Positions 1 to 6,537 of a DNA stretch of 10,033 nt are shown here, one piece after another (positions within the stretch are counted from its first letter, which is position 1; every line of letters starts with the position of its first letter). Under the pieces are notes generated by a model. The model searched no databases. It saw nothing but the letters and a program-made list of their open reading frames with translations, and was not told where the DNA came from. The position numbers and the translations under genes are program-made. Source of the DNA: Planctomycetaceae bacterium (GTDB taxonomy: Bacteria; Planctomycetota; Planctomycetia; Pirellulales; UBA1268); NCBI GenBank assembly GCA_018694455.1, contig JABHNP010000284.1:1-10033 (forward strand). Direction: 5' to 3'.

Positions 1-1
1 A

Positions 2-544
2 ATTGTTGATTGTCCTGAATGTGGGCGCCTGACCCCACCTGAAATTGATGGACGAGACAGTACGGCTCAAGAGGAAATAGCGGACCCTGTTGAAGCAGAG
101 ATCAATGCGTTTTTGGGTCAGCATATGAGGATGAATCAAGCGTCACCAATCGCCGGCGGTGATGGAGCAGAGAATCCTATTGCCCTTCCTATTTCAAATG
201 AGATACGTCCTCGAAAGGTATCTACTTCCAATGTGCGATTGGCTCAAGAAGCTCGAATGCAAGCCTCACAACAGGTGCAGTCTTTACCTCCAGAAGAAGA
301 TGACATTAGTCGACATATTCACGAGGTATTCGATCACGATCTTGGGCGTCTTCCGCAGGGAGTTGTTGAAAGTCCATGGGCTGATCTTCAAGACAATACA
401 CAAAAGATAACGAACAAAAGTCGCCAAGAAACAGCAAGCAGCCCTGATTTCAGAGTCGCTGCAATGTTGAAAGACCCTCGGACAAGGCGGCAGCTATTTG
501 TTTTAAAGGAAATTTTGGATCGGCCAAAAAATCTTTGGGAGTAA
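2..544 (+). CDS. 3' part of a zinc-knuckle-containing hypothetical protein
   Basis: The frame is open from the left window edge to the TAA at 542-544, giving the last 180 residues of a protein whose start lies upstream. The first visible residues contain CPECG (window residues 4-8), a CxxC knuckle typical of zinc ribbons. Only one CxxC pair is inside the window, so a second metal-binding pair would have to lie upstream. After this come an acidic, low-complexity, Gln/Ser-rich linker of about 120 residues and a charged C-terminal helix-like segment (about residues 150-180, rich in K/R and L) ending in NLWE. There is no membrane segment in the visible part. An internal ATG at 113 could be taken as a start, but the frame continues upstream and the CPECG motif argues it is internal. 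I do not recognise the family. A soluble cytoplasmic protein is likely, but the role is unknown. Confidence 0.75.
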   Translation: MVDCPECGRLTPPEIDGRDSTAQEEIADPVEAEINAFLGQHMRMNQASPIAGGDGAENPIALPISNEIRPRKVSTSNVRLAQEARMQASQQVQSLPPEEDDISRHIHEVFDHDLGRLPQGVVESPWADLQDNTQKITNKSRQETASSPDFRVAAMLKDPRTRRQLFVLKEILDRPKNLWE

Positions 545-581
545 GACAAAGCAGTGCTTGGATTTACATCTCATTTTTGAA

Positions 582-591
582 TCGCATGCGA
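582..591. repeat. 10-bp perfect palindrome TCGCATGCGA
   Basis: TCGCATGCGA is its own reverse complement and sits 37 bp after the stop codon of the upstream gene, just before the hairpin-rich region. It could be a dimeric protein binding site for whatever promoter drives the candidate RNA. A palindrome this short can also occur by chance. Confidence 0.3.
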
Positions 592-824
592 CTCGGCGGC
601 ACTAGCAGTGTGATGACAGCACAGCATGCAGTCACGCCAGTATGTTCTCGGTAGCTTCCCGAGTCATACGTAAGTCGCCCGAACGGACCCTCCTTGGGAG
701 GGGTTTGCCTGTGGAGAACTGGCTCTCAGTCGAGCCTTAGTCATATCGAAAATTCGTCACTTGAGCGGTGGGTCTGCCTGGACTACAAGAGTCATAGAAG
801 CGGTTTGTTTATCGCTTCGTATTG

Positions 825-872
825 AACGCGTAGACGAGGGTAGCCCAAGCCTCGTCTACGCGTTTTTTTTTT
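825..872 (+). terminator. Strong Rho-independent terminator
   Basis: The arms AACGCGTAGACGAGG (825-839) and CCTCGTCTACGCGTT (850-864) are perfectly complementary over 15 bp around a 10-nt loop. The last two pairs use the first two T's of a run of ten (863-872). The T-tract lies only on the right side, so termination is directed on the + strand. It ends transcription entering from the left, 54 bp before the ATG of the next gene, and therefore separates the zinc-knuckle gene and candidate RNA from the SH3 gene, unless it is read through or regulated. Confidence 0.92.
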
Positions 873-926
873 GCCAAATAATTGCATTTTGCACGAACGT
901 AATCCAACAATTTGGCGTTGCGAACA

Positions 927-2450
927 ATGGTCGGGGGTGCCATCCTCCTACCGATGTTCGCCACCATATTTTTTCGACTCCAATTCGTTTGGAGTTGTTG
1001 TTGCAGAAGTTGCATTGTCTTTCTGACGATCACCATTTGGTGTGCACTTTTCCAGCAGGTTAATTTTGCAGAAGATCAGCTCGCGACAGGCCAGCAGTTT
1101 CCAAGACAGGTCGATGTTATTGCATCACAAACCTACCTGCGTGCTGGCCCTGGAGATGATTTCTATCCAACCGCACGGCTCATTCATGGTGAAACACTTG
1201 AACTTTGGAGTGTGAGTGAGTCTGGTTATGGTGCTGTCCGACCCCTCACGGGTAGCTTTAGTTGGTTGCGGGCAGCAGATGTAGATCGAGAGATTGAAAA
1301 TGATCCTGAGGTTGGTGTTGTCATCACTGATGGTGCAGTCTCGCGGATCGGTTCTCAAATTAATGCACTACGACATGTCGCCCAAGTTCGGTTAGAGGCT
1401 GGCGAACGGGTACGAGTACTTGATGAAGTTCGGGTTCAAGAGGGAAGGCATAAAGGATTGTGGCTGAAAGTGGCACCTCCGGCTGGTGAATTTCGGTGGG
1501 CTCGTTTAGAGGAACTTGATTTACCGGTTGGTTTGGCTCCACGTACGTCGGGTGTTGCCAGTGCGAATGAAATTTCTTCTGGAGGAGTTCCAGCCGGAAT
1601 TGGTAAAGTACGTGAAACTGTTGATGCCTGGCGTGAGGTGAGTGATTCTCTTTCGCAGGTAATGACTGTAGCCGGTCAGTTACCAGCAGAAGAGGCTGAA
1701 GCATCTGAAGAGCCCGGTCAACTTGCTGGTATTGCCGGTGCGCACCGCCTCTTAGCAGACTGGATGCCTGTCGGGAGCGGTTTATTTGATATGAGTTCAC
1801 AAGAGCCTGCAGCAACACCACAGGCCGGGCCACAGTTGGCACCTACGGATGAACTTTCTGACATCGATTTGGCACTTTCTCTCGCAGTGACGGGGCCGTC
1901 ACAGAATTGGAACTTGGAAGACTTGCGTGATCGTTTGCGTGTGGCCTCAGCGCGTGCAGCGACCGGTACAGAACGCCTTCGTGCCGAGGCAATTGATGCC
2001 AGACTGGCACGATTTGAAACGATTCAAGGACGGCATCAAGCTCTTGCTGCTCGTGATAAAGTCGAGCCATCGCCGTTACGTATAGGTTCTTTGTGGTCAA
2101 GTCTCGGCGGCATCGGCAGCAGGCCTGTTCGGCCAGGTGTGATGATGGGAGGAAAACCAGCGGACGGACAGAACACCTGGACGCCTCCTGATTATGTTGA
2201 GACCAATGGACGCCTTGCTACGGTAGTATCCCGAAGGCCGGATGCACCTCGATGGGCAATTGTCGACATCAATAACAATGTGCTCGCATTCGTGACTCCA
2301 TCAGCGAGTGTGAATTTAGCACCAATGGTTGGCCAACAAGTCACGGTCCGTGGGGCAAAAGGATATATGCCAGAGTACAAGCGGCCGTATGTCGTTGCGT
2401 CTGAAGCACAGCTTAGGATGGCGACAACGCCTACGTCAACGCAAAGATAA
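927..2450 (+). CDS. Secreted protein with two SH3-like segments and a C-terminal beta domain
   Basis: The product is 507 residues from ATG 927. ATG 954 is an equally plausible start, and a TTG at 912 would add five residues; none has a clear ribosome binding site. The N-terminus has basic residues followed by a hydrophobic stretch (CIVFLTITIWCALF) and a likely signal peptidase site after VNFA, so export is predicted. Residues about 62-120 match a bacterial SH3 domain (VDVIASQTYLRAGPG, then a G-x-x-L-E-L-W strand and SFSWLRAADV). Residues about 129-199 look like a second, more diverged SH3-like unit ending in FRWARLEEL. A Pro/Ala/Glu-rich linker follows, then a charged helix (about 328-377) and a beta-rich C-terminal domain (about 420-498, WAIVDINNNVLAFVTP and VTVRGAKGY). 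Bacterial SH3 domains commonly bind peptidoglycan or peptide, so an envelope-associated role is plausible. The specific function is unknown, and no catalytic domain is seen. Confidence 0.88.
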   Translation: MVGGAILLPMFATIFFRLQFVWSCCCRSCIVFLTITIWCALFQQVNFAEDQLATGQQFPRQVDVIASQTYLRAGPGDDFYPTARLIHGETLELWSVSESGYGAVRPLTGSFSWLRAADVDREIENDPEVGVVITDGAVSRIGSQINALRHVAQVRLEAGERVRVLDEVRVQEGRHKGLWLKVAPPAGEFRWARLEELDLPVGLAPRTSGVASANEISSGGVPAGIGKVRETVDAWREVSDSLSQVMTVAGQLPAEEAEASEEPGQLAGIAGAHRLLADWMPVGSGLFDMSSQEPAATPQAGPQLAPTDELSDIDLALSLAVTGPSQNWNLEDLRDRLRVASARAATGTERLRAEAIDARLARFETIQGRHQALAARDKVEPSPLRIGSLWSSLGGIGSRPVRPGVMMGGKPADGQNTWTPPDYVETNGRLATVVSRRPDAPRWAIVDINNNVLAFVTPSASVNLAPMVGQQVTVRGAKGYMPEYKRPYVVASEAQLRMATTPTSTQR

Positions 2451-2519
2451 AATGGGTTGCTTGGGCTTGCTTGTGTTTTTATGTCACCTTTTCGTATTAC
2501 CTTGACCGATTAAACATCT

Positions 2520-2534
2520 GGGGGACGTCTTATG
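2520..2534 (+). promoter_or_regulatory. GGGGGAC-GT-CTTATG translation-start-like motif
   Basis: A five-G run followed by AC lies six bases before an ATG at 2532, looking like a Shine-Dalgarno plus start. The same 15-base pattern, differing at two positions, forms the start region of the minus-strand gene at 6351-6365 (GGGGGAC-AA-CTTATG). Here the ATG opens only a 9-codon frame just ahead of the propeller gene. Confidence 0.4.
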
Positions 2535-2561
2535 TGTCTACACTCATCAGCTAGGAAATAG
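2532..2561 (+). CDS. Possible 9-codon leader peptide
   Basis: ATG 2532 opens MCLHSSARK and stops at TAG 2559-2561, one base before the GTG start of the propeller gene. It is preceded by a G-rich ribosome-binding-like sequence at good spacing. Its AGG-AAA codons are the same bases that serve as the putative Shine-Dalgarno of the next gene. The layout is that of a translationally coupled leader, but such a short frame can arise by chance and nothing in its sequence (no run of one amino acid) suggests classical attenuation. Confidence 0.25.
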   Translation: MCLHSSARK

Positions 2562-2562
2562 C

Positions 2563-5289
2563 GTGCCCCTCTTTCGCTCCCGCAAAAAGCATTCTCCACA
2601 TCGTCGTCGACCGAATCTCTCTTATCACCACTCTGGAAGCATTCGTTCTCCAGAAAAGCTGGAAATGAGAAAGATGCTTACGGGAAATAATCCGGAATCA
2701 GTCGATGTATCAGCATTTGATGTTGAGGCAGTAATCCCCGATCTGACGCACGAGATTGGCTCCGGGTTGGAAACATTTTCTTCCGTTGATGCATATGCAG
2801 ACTGGTTGGTTAATCAGGCTGTGCAACAAAGACAGCATATGTTTGGACAGCCAGCCTATCGTGATTTGTGGGTGGATACACATGTCATTGATGAGGGCCT
2901 TGCCTTCGTGAGCAGTATGGACATAGCTCCTCGTGTCAATTCGACAGGTCATACGCAGGAGTCCTCCACGACGAATACACAGATAGCCGGAGTTGATGAG
3001 GCGGACTTCGTTGAAGTCGATGAAGATACGTTGTATGCGCTTGCTGATGGTGAACTTTCAGTAATCCGTGATTTTTCTGAAGCCTCACCTGAACTCGTTG
3101 GGCAGATTACTGTTGAAGCATTGGGACAGACTGCCGGCATGTATCTTTTTAGTGACAGGCTCACAATTATTTCTCATCATCATTCTGACTCACTGAACTC
3201 TCGATCGTTTCATGACAGATCGGTTGGGACGCTGTCTGCTTTTGGACGAACTCAAACCACAGTCGTTATGCTCGACGTCAGTAACCCGGCTGCTCTTTCA
3301 GTTGTGAAACGCTTCACTATTGACGGTGAGCTGGAAAGTTCACGTATGGTGAACGGTCAATTACGTTTAGTATTAAGCAATCGCTTCGCGTCGCCTTTCC
3401 CGGATATTATTCCGAATAATCCAATCAGTGACGTAGTGAATGGGCCAGTAAGTCCATTTGGTAATCAGAGCAGGAGCATGCTCGTAGGGCCCGCATCACG
3501 TCGGCAATGGTTGCCCAGTAGCAATTCATCCAAAGTTCTGGGGACATACGAAACAGCAGAGTCCTATTCCCTGAGAGTCCGACGGGCTGTTCTTGAGTCG
3601 ATGTCACCACAGGTTTATTCGGTTGATGCAAATGATAATCCTCTTGATGTGACAGCACTTTGTCATCCAACTGCCATCGATGTGCCTCAAGTTGGCAGGT
3701 ATCAACAGTTGACAACAATTACTGCAATCGATGTCATTGGAGAACAGCATCAGCCAATGGTTACAACTGGATTTTTTACGAAGGGTTCGCTTGAAGTTTT
3801 TGCAACGACTGAAGACATATATGTCTTTGAACAAAATGCTACACCCTCATGGAGTGGTGTAGGTATTTTGCCTTGGGTACAGCAATCGACCAACGTTACG
3901 AAAGTTGCATTCAATTCTGTCGAGAGTGGGTCGCCACGTGTATCACTTGTTGCACAGGGAACTTTTCGTGGTACTGTCCTCAATCAATTTGCTGCGGACG
4001 AACAAGCAGGCTTTCTGCGTGTAGTTGTTGAAACATGGGATGAAGGCAGCGGTGTTGTCGTGCTTGAACAGCAGGGCGAAAGTCTTTCCGAGGTCGGGGC
4101 CCTTCGCGGTCTTGCCTCAAATGAAAATCTTTATTCTGTCCGATTCGTTGGGAATCGGGCCTACTTTGTGACGTTCCGGCAGACAGACCCACTGTTTGTT
4201 GTTGATCTTAGTTCCCCAACCGATCCGGTATTACTTGGAGAACTCCATGTGCCAGGATTCTCTGATTTTATTCAGCCAATCGACGAAGACTACCTTCTCA
4301 CCATAGGATCAGATGCAGATGAAATGACTGGCCGGATGCATGGTCTTCAGATTTCAATCTTTGATGTTTCTGATTCTACAAACCCATTGCTGGTACATAA
4401 GCACTTGCTCACAGGAGATAGTAGTAGCAGCACAGAAATCACGGGAAATCGTTGGCATCGAGGTGACGGTGATCATTTAGCGTTAGGTTTTTTTCCGGAT
4501 CAAGGTGTGATAACAGTTCCAGTTCAGACACGAGCACGCGACAACTGGGGAGGGCCGATTGATTTTCCGGTAGGTATACCGGAGCCAATCTTTAATCAGG
4601 TGCCTCAATTCTCTCTGCGTGATACGAGGGGAGCCGGCCAGAGACCACCAGTTCAATATCTTGAGGTGCTTTCTTTCGATGTTGAGAGCGGTATCAACGG
4701 CATCGGTGTTATAGATCATGCTTCACGAATTCATCGAGCAGTACAAATTAAAGGGTTTCTTGTTGGTGTTTCTGAGGGTGAGGTTTCTGTCCACTCCTTT
4801 TCTGACCCAAATACAACACTTGGATCTGTGCCACTCGATGAGATACACATCGATCATCCGATCGAATCGCTCCCAGACCAACAGTTACCAGTTTTTCCAG
4901 CCATTCCAAGACTCATTGAAAAAGCCATTGCTGGTGTGCCTCTCCATGGTTCTTGGCTTGTGAAAGAATCAGAAGTAATCGGTGATCAGCAGGTACTCTA
5001 TGCCGAGCATGCAAGTGGAGCCGTTCATCGAATGGTGAGCACGAAGCCAGTAAATGAGACCAATTGGGCGTCATTCGGTTTTGAGAGTATTCGCAATTTG
5101 GAAAGTCATATGCTCGATCGAGCTGCTCGAGGGAGTCAACACGAGACGTCTGTTGCAGCTAAGCATATTCGAAGCATAGTCAGTGATTCAGTTCTGAATC
5201 AATTTAACCTCACTCGCAATTCCTCGGGTGACGTTCAACGACAACTCATATTTGCAACGCTTGGTGTACTGCCAGGTCACGTGTCATAA
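2563..5289 (+). CDS. Exported beta-propeller protein (Beta_propel / COG4880-like) with planctomycete N-terminal motif
   Basis: The product is 908 residues from GTG 2563, with AGGA six bases upstream; no in-frame ATG lies nearby upstream, and the next Met follows the N-terminal motif. Residues 5-16 are strongly basic (SRKKHSPHRRR), followed by SPEKLEMRKMLTG (29-41). This resembles the LE-x-R-x-L-L-type motif at the start of many planctomycete exported proteins, and there is no classical hydrophobic signal. Residues 138-168 (NTQIAGVDEADFVEVDEDTL and onward) match the signature of secreted proteins with a C-terminal beta-propeller (COG4880, Pfam Beta_propel). Further family blocks are SVRFVGNRAYFVTFRQTDPL (525-544), PGFSDFIQPIDEDYLLTIG (564-582) and SIFDVSDSTNPLLV (598-611). 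Repeated V-V-D-L/V-S-x-P-x-x-P units suit propeller blades. Residues about 655-700 look like a loop insertion. The biochemical role of the family is not established; surface or periplasmic binding is the usual guess. Confidence 0.93.
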   Translation: MPLFRSRKKHSPHRRRPNLSYHHSGSIRSPEKLEMRKMLTGNNPESVDVSAFDVEAVIPDLTHEIGSGLETFSSVDAYADWLVNQAVQQRQHMFGQPAYRDLWVDTHVIDEGLAFVSSMDIAPRVNSTGHTQESSTTNTQIAGVDEADFVEVDEDTLYALADGELSVIRDFSEASPELVGQITVEALGQTAGMYLFSDRLTIISHHHSDSLNSRSFHDRSVGTLSAFGRTQTTVVMLDVSNPAALSVVKRFTIDGELESSRMVNGQLRLVLSNRFASPFPDIIPNNPISDVVNGPVSPFGNQSRSMLVGPASRRQWLPSSNSSKVLGTYETAESYSLRVRRAVLESMSPQVYSVDANDNPLDVTALCHPTAIDVPQVGRYQQLTTITAIDVIGEQHQPMVTTGFFTKGSLEVFATTEDIYVFEQNATPSWSGVGILPWVQQSTNVTKVAFNSVESGSPRVSLVAQGTFRGTVLNQFAADEQAGFLRVVVETWDEGSGVVVLEQQGESLSEVGALRGLASNENLYSVRFVGNRAYFVTFRQTDPLFVVDLSSPTDPVLLGELHVPGFSDFIQPIDEDYLLTIGSDADEMTGRMHGLQISIFDVSDSTNPLLVHKHLLTGDSSSSTEITGNRWHRGDGDHLALGFFPDQGVITVPVQTRARDNWGGPIDFPVGIPEPIFNQVPQFSLRDTRGAGQRPPVQYLEVLSFDVESGINGIGVIDHASRIHRAVQIKGFLVGVSEGEVSVHSFSDPNTTLGSVPLDEIHIDHPIESLPDQQLPVFPAIPRLIEKAIAGVPLHGSWLVKESEVIGDQQVLYAEHASGAVHRMVSTKPVNETNWASFGFESIRNLESHMLDRAARGSQHETSVAAKHIRSIVSDSVLNQFNLTRNSSGDVQRQLIFATLGVLPGHVS

Positions 5290-5351
5290 CTTGCGTGGGT
5301 AAAGTAGATGACAAGCTGGATGATAGGTTTTGTTTTGGCTCTGTCACGCTG
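5290..5351. other. Convergent intergenic gap
   Basis: This is the 62-bp gap between the stop of the propeller gene and the stop of the minus-strand gene. I see no hairpin with a T-tract in either direction, only a short direct repeat (TGTCAC at 5343 and again from 5350). Termination here may be Rho-dependent, or transcripts may overlap. Confidence 0.5.
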
Positions 5352-6353
5352 TCACTTTGAGAAAAGATCAAGTTCATCTGATTGGAGCCAGCGGGACGCA
5401 AGATCAACCGAGACTTGGTCTGCCGATACATTCTTTTCATTGTCAGCAAGATGGTGAGGCCGAGCCTGTTGTGTTTTCTGGCGGCTCCCAACTGTTCTGG
5501 CGATTGTAGCCAGAGTCTTTCTATCTGCTTCAGATGTCTGCGTAAGCCTTCCGGCAAGCGTTGCAACACCGTGTGGATTCACTGTTGCCGCATCAGAAAG
5601 GCTTGACATGAAAAGACAAATCTCGTGAAGATTAGCTGCTGCTGATCGAGCAATGAGCGGCTGAAGTGTGCGGGTAACAATTTCGAGACCAATGCCGTCC
5701 ATGTTGAGAAAAGCGTCGATCTGAATGGCTTGACGAAGTCTTCCATCAACCATGGGTTCAGCTTCGCGATACCTCACCATCAAGACACATCCACCCGTCA
5801 GATTCTTGGGTGAAAGTGGGCCTGTGTAGGCACCCTTTCCTTGAAATACCAGCATGCCGCCGTGTTGCCTACGCTCCCGATAAGCAAGTTGCAATTGGCC
5901 CACGGTTCCATATCCATCTGTGAGCTTCCACTCTTCAGGACCAATAGGGTCTAAAGACAGTCTACTTATTCCCAGCAATCTCCAGATGTCAACAATGGCC
6001 TCTGGCTTGTCGAGAGAAAAAGCTAGAAGTTCACTATCACATGTAAAGAGTTCGATGGGAAGTCTTCTATAGAGAGTTGTTGACTGAAGTGATTTCTCAA
6101 CTGCCAGTCGATTGTCTTCTGACATTTTGTTGAGTGGAAGTGCTTCCTCAGCACGACGTCTTGCATGTCGGCTTGAACTTCCCCAATCAGTGCCAAGTAT
6201 AGAAAGTTTTTTTTGTGGAGAAGAGGCTTGTTCTTGGGATGCAGCGTGACAAACAGTGTTGTTTGTCCATTGAGCGCATACGAAAATAAAAAGAAAAGAA
6301 GCAATCGTTGGCGTTGTTGCCGTGACGACGCTGCGATGCAGCGTTTTCTGCAT
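5352..6353 (-). CDS. Secreted protein of unknown function
   Basis: The product is 333 residues on the minus strand, starting at the ATG complementary to 6351-6353 with TAGGGGGGA seven bases upstream, the best ribosome binding site in the window. Residues 1-38 form a signal peptide: a basic start (KTLHR), a hydrophobic core TIASFLFIFVCA, and a small-residue end CHAA. The cysteine there is not in a proper lipobox. The mature part begins with a Ser/Gln/Lys linker and SILGTDWGSSSRHARRRAEE (51-70), then an alpha/beta stretch with three cysteines (C105, C189, C246). A predicted helical block (about 235-290, NLHEICLFMSSLSDAATVNP) precedes a polar tail. I do not recognise a named domain; it is probably a lineage-conserved exported protein. 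It is convergent with the propeller gene and divergent from the exporter gene, so it has its own promoter. Confidence 0.85.
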   Translation of the reverse strand: MQKTLHRSVVTATTPTIASFLFIFVCAQWTNNTVCHAASQEQASSPQKKLSILGTDWGSSSRHARRRAEEALPLNKMSEDNRLAVEKSLQSTTLYRRLPIELFTCDSELLAFSLDKPEAIVDIWRLLGISRLSLDPIGPEEWKLTDGYGTVGQLQLAYRERRQHGGMLVFQGKGAYTGPLSPKNLTGGCVLMVRYREAEPMVDGRLRQAIQIDAFLNMDGIGLEIVTRTLQPLIARSAAANLHEICLFMSSLSDAATVNPHGVATLAGRLTQTSEADRKTLATIARTVGSRQKTQQARPHHLADNEKNVSADQVSVDLASRWLQSDELDLFSK

Positions 6354-6359
6354 AAGTTG

Positions 6360-6368
6360 TCCCCCCTA
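6360..6368 (-). promoter_or_regulatory. G-rich ribosome binding site of the minus-strand secreted protein gene
   Basis: Read on the minus strand, TAGGGGGGA precedes ATG by seven bases and fixes the start at 6353. Most other starts in the window lack such a site. It is part of the motif shared with 2520-2534. Confidence 0.55.
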
Positions 6369-6509
6369 CCAAGACCCCCGTGACGTCAGTCAGCTCGTTT
6401 TACACACCTCTGACGTATCTTCGTTTTCGGATGTTTCAGGCCATAGGGGCCAATGAAAATCCGGAATAATTCGGCATTCCTACGCATCCTTTGTATTTTG
6501 ACTGGATGA

Positions 6510-6537
6510 ATGAGGTCTTGGCTCAAGTCATCCTCAT
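6510..6537 (+). promoter_or_regulatory. Hairpin in the 5' leader of the exporter gene
   Basis: ATGAGG (6510-6515) pairs with CCTCAT (6532-6537), and inside it CTTG (6517-6520) pairs with CAAG (6524-6527) around a 3-nt loop, leaving a small asymmetric internal loop. It lies 87 bp before the ATG at 6624 and lacks a T-tract, so it is not a terminator. It could be an mRNA leader structure or an operator with dyad symmetry. Confidence 0.35.

Larger units (their letters stand above)
582..872 (+). ncRNA. Candidate structured RNA (or structured 3' UTR/leader) ending in an intrinsic terminator
   Basis: No credible ORF lies between 545 and 926, yet the stretch is dense in potential RNA stems: GGCG 595-598 with CGCC 635-638 enclosing TGAC 614-617/GTCA 631-634; GTATG 640-644/CATAC 665-669 enclosing CTCGG 647-651/CCGAG 659-663; CCCTCC 688-693/GGAGGG 697-702; GGCTC 721-725/GAGCC 732-736 extended by ACT/AGT; GACT 781-784/AGTC 790-793; GAAGCG 797-802/CGCTTC 813-818; and the terminator stem 825-864. 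AGTCATA occurs three times (662, 739, 790) and GGGTYTGCCTG twice (701, 770). I could not match it to 6S, tmRNA, SRP or RNase P RNA by their usual conserved blocks. It could be a free sRNA, the 3' UTR of the gene ending at 544, or a leader attenuating the gene at 927. The 5' end is not defined by the sequence, and no convincing promoter was seen. Confidence 0.35.

Noticed and set aside
159..410. Out-of-frame ORF inside the zinc-knuckle gene
   Set aside because: Fully inside the gene's own frame, which is open from the window edge and has the CPECG motif; the product shows no domain.
582..872. 6S RNA, tmRNA, SRP RNA or RNase P RNA identity for the hairpin region
   Set aside because: None of the usual conserved blocks of these RNAs could be found; the stems appear as a chain of local hairpins rather than the long closed rod of 6S RNA. 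Without a covariance search no name is justified.
809..1036. Open frame of about 75 codons on the minus strand
   Set aside because: It crosses the terminator in reverse, where the A-tract encodes Lys codons, and overlaps the signal peptide region of the SH3 gene; low-complexity Gln/Leu product.
761..1063. Open frame of about 100 codons on the + strand, TTG start
   Set aside because: It reads straight through the terminator stem and its T-tract (giving a Phe run) and then overlaps the start of the SH3 gene in another frame; no ribosome binding site or recognisable protein features.
2502..2536. TTGACC with TATGTG as a sigma-70 promoter for the propeller gene
   Set aside because: The spacing is 23 bp, well beyond the usual 16-19, and no other hexamer fits at standard distance.
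6187..6372. Minus-strand ORF overlapping the start of the secreted protein gene in another frame
   Set aside because: It overlaps the well-supported signal peptide coding region, and the G-rich ribosome binding site is positioned for the ATG at 6353 instead.
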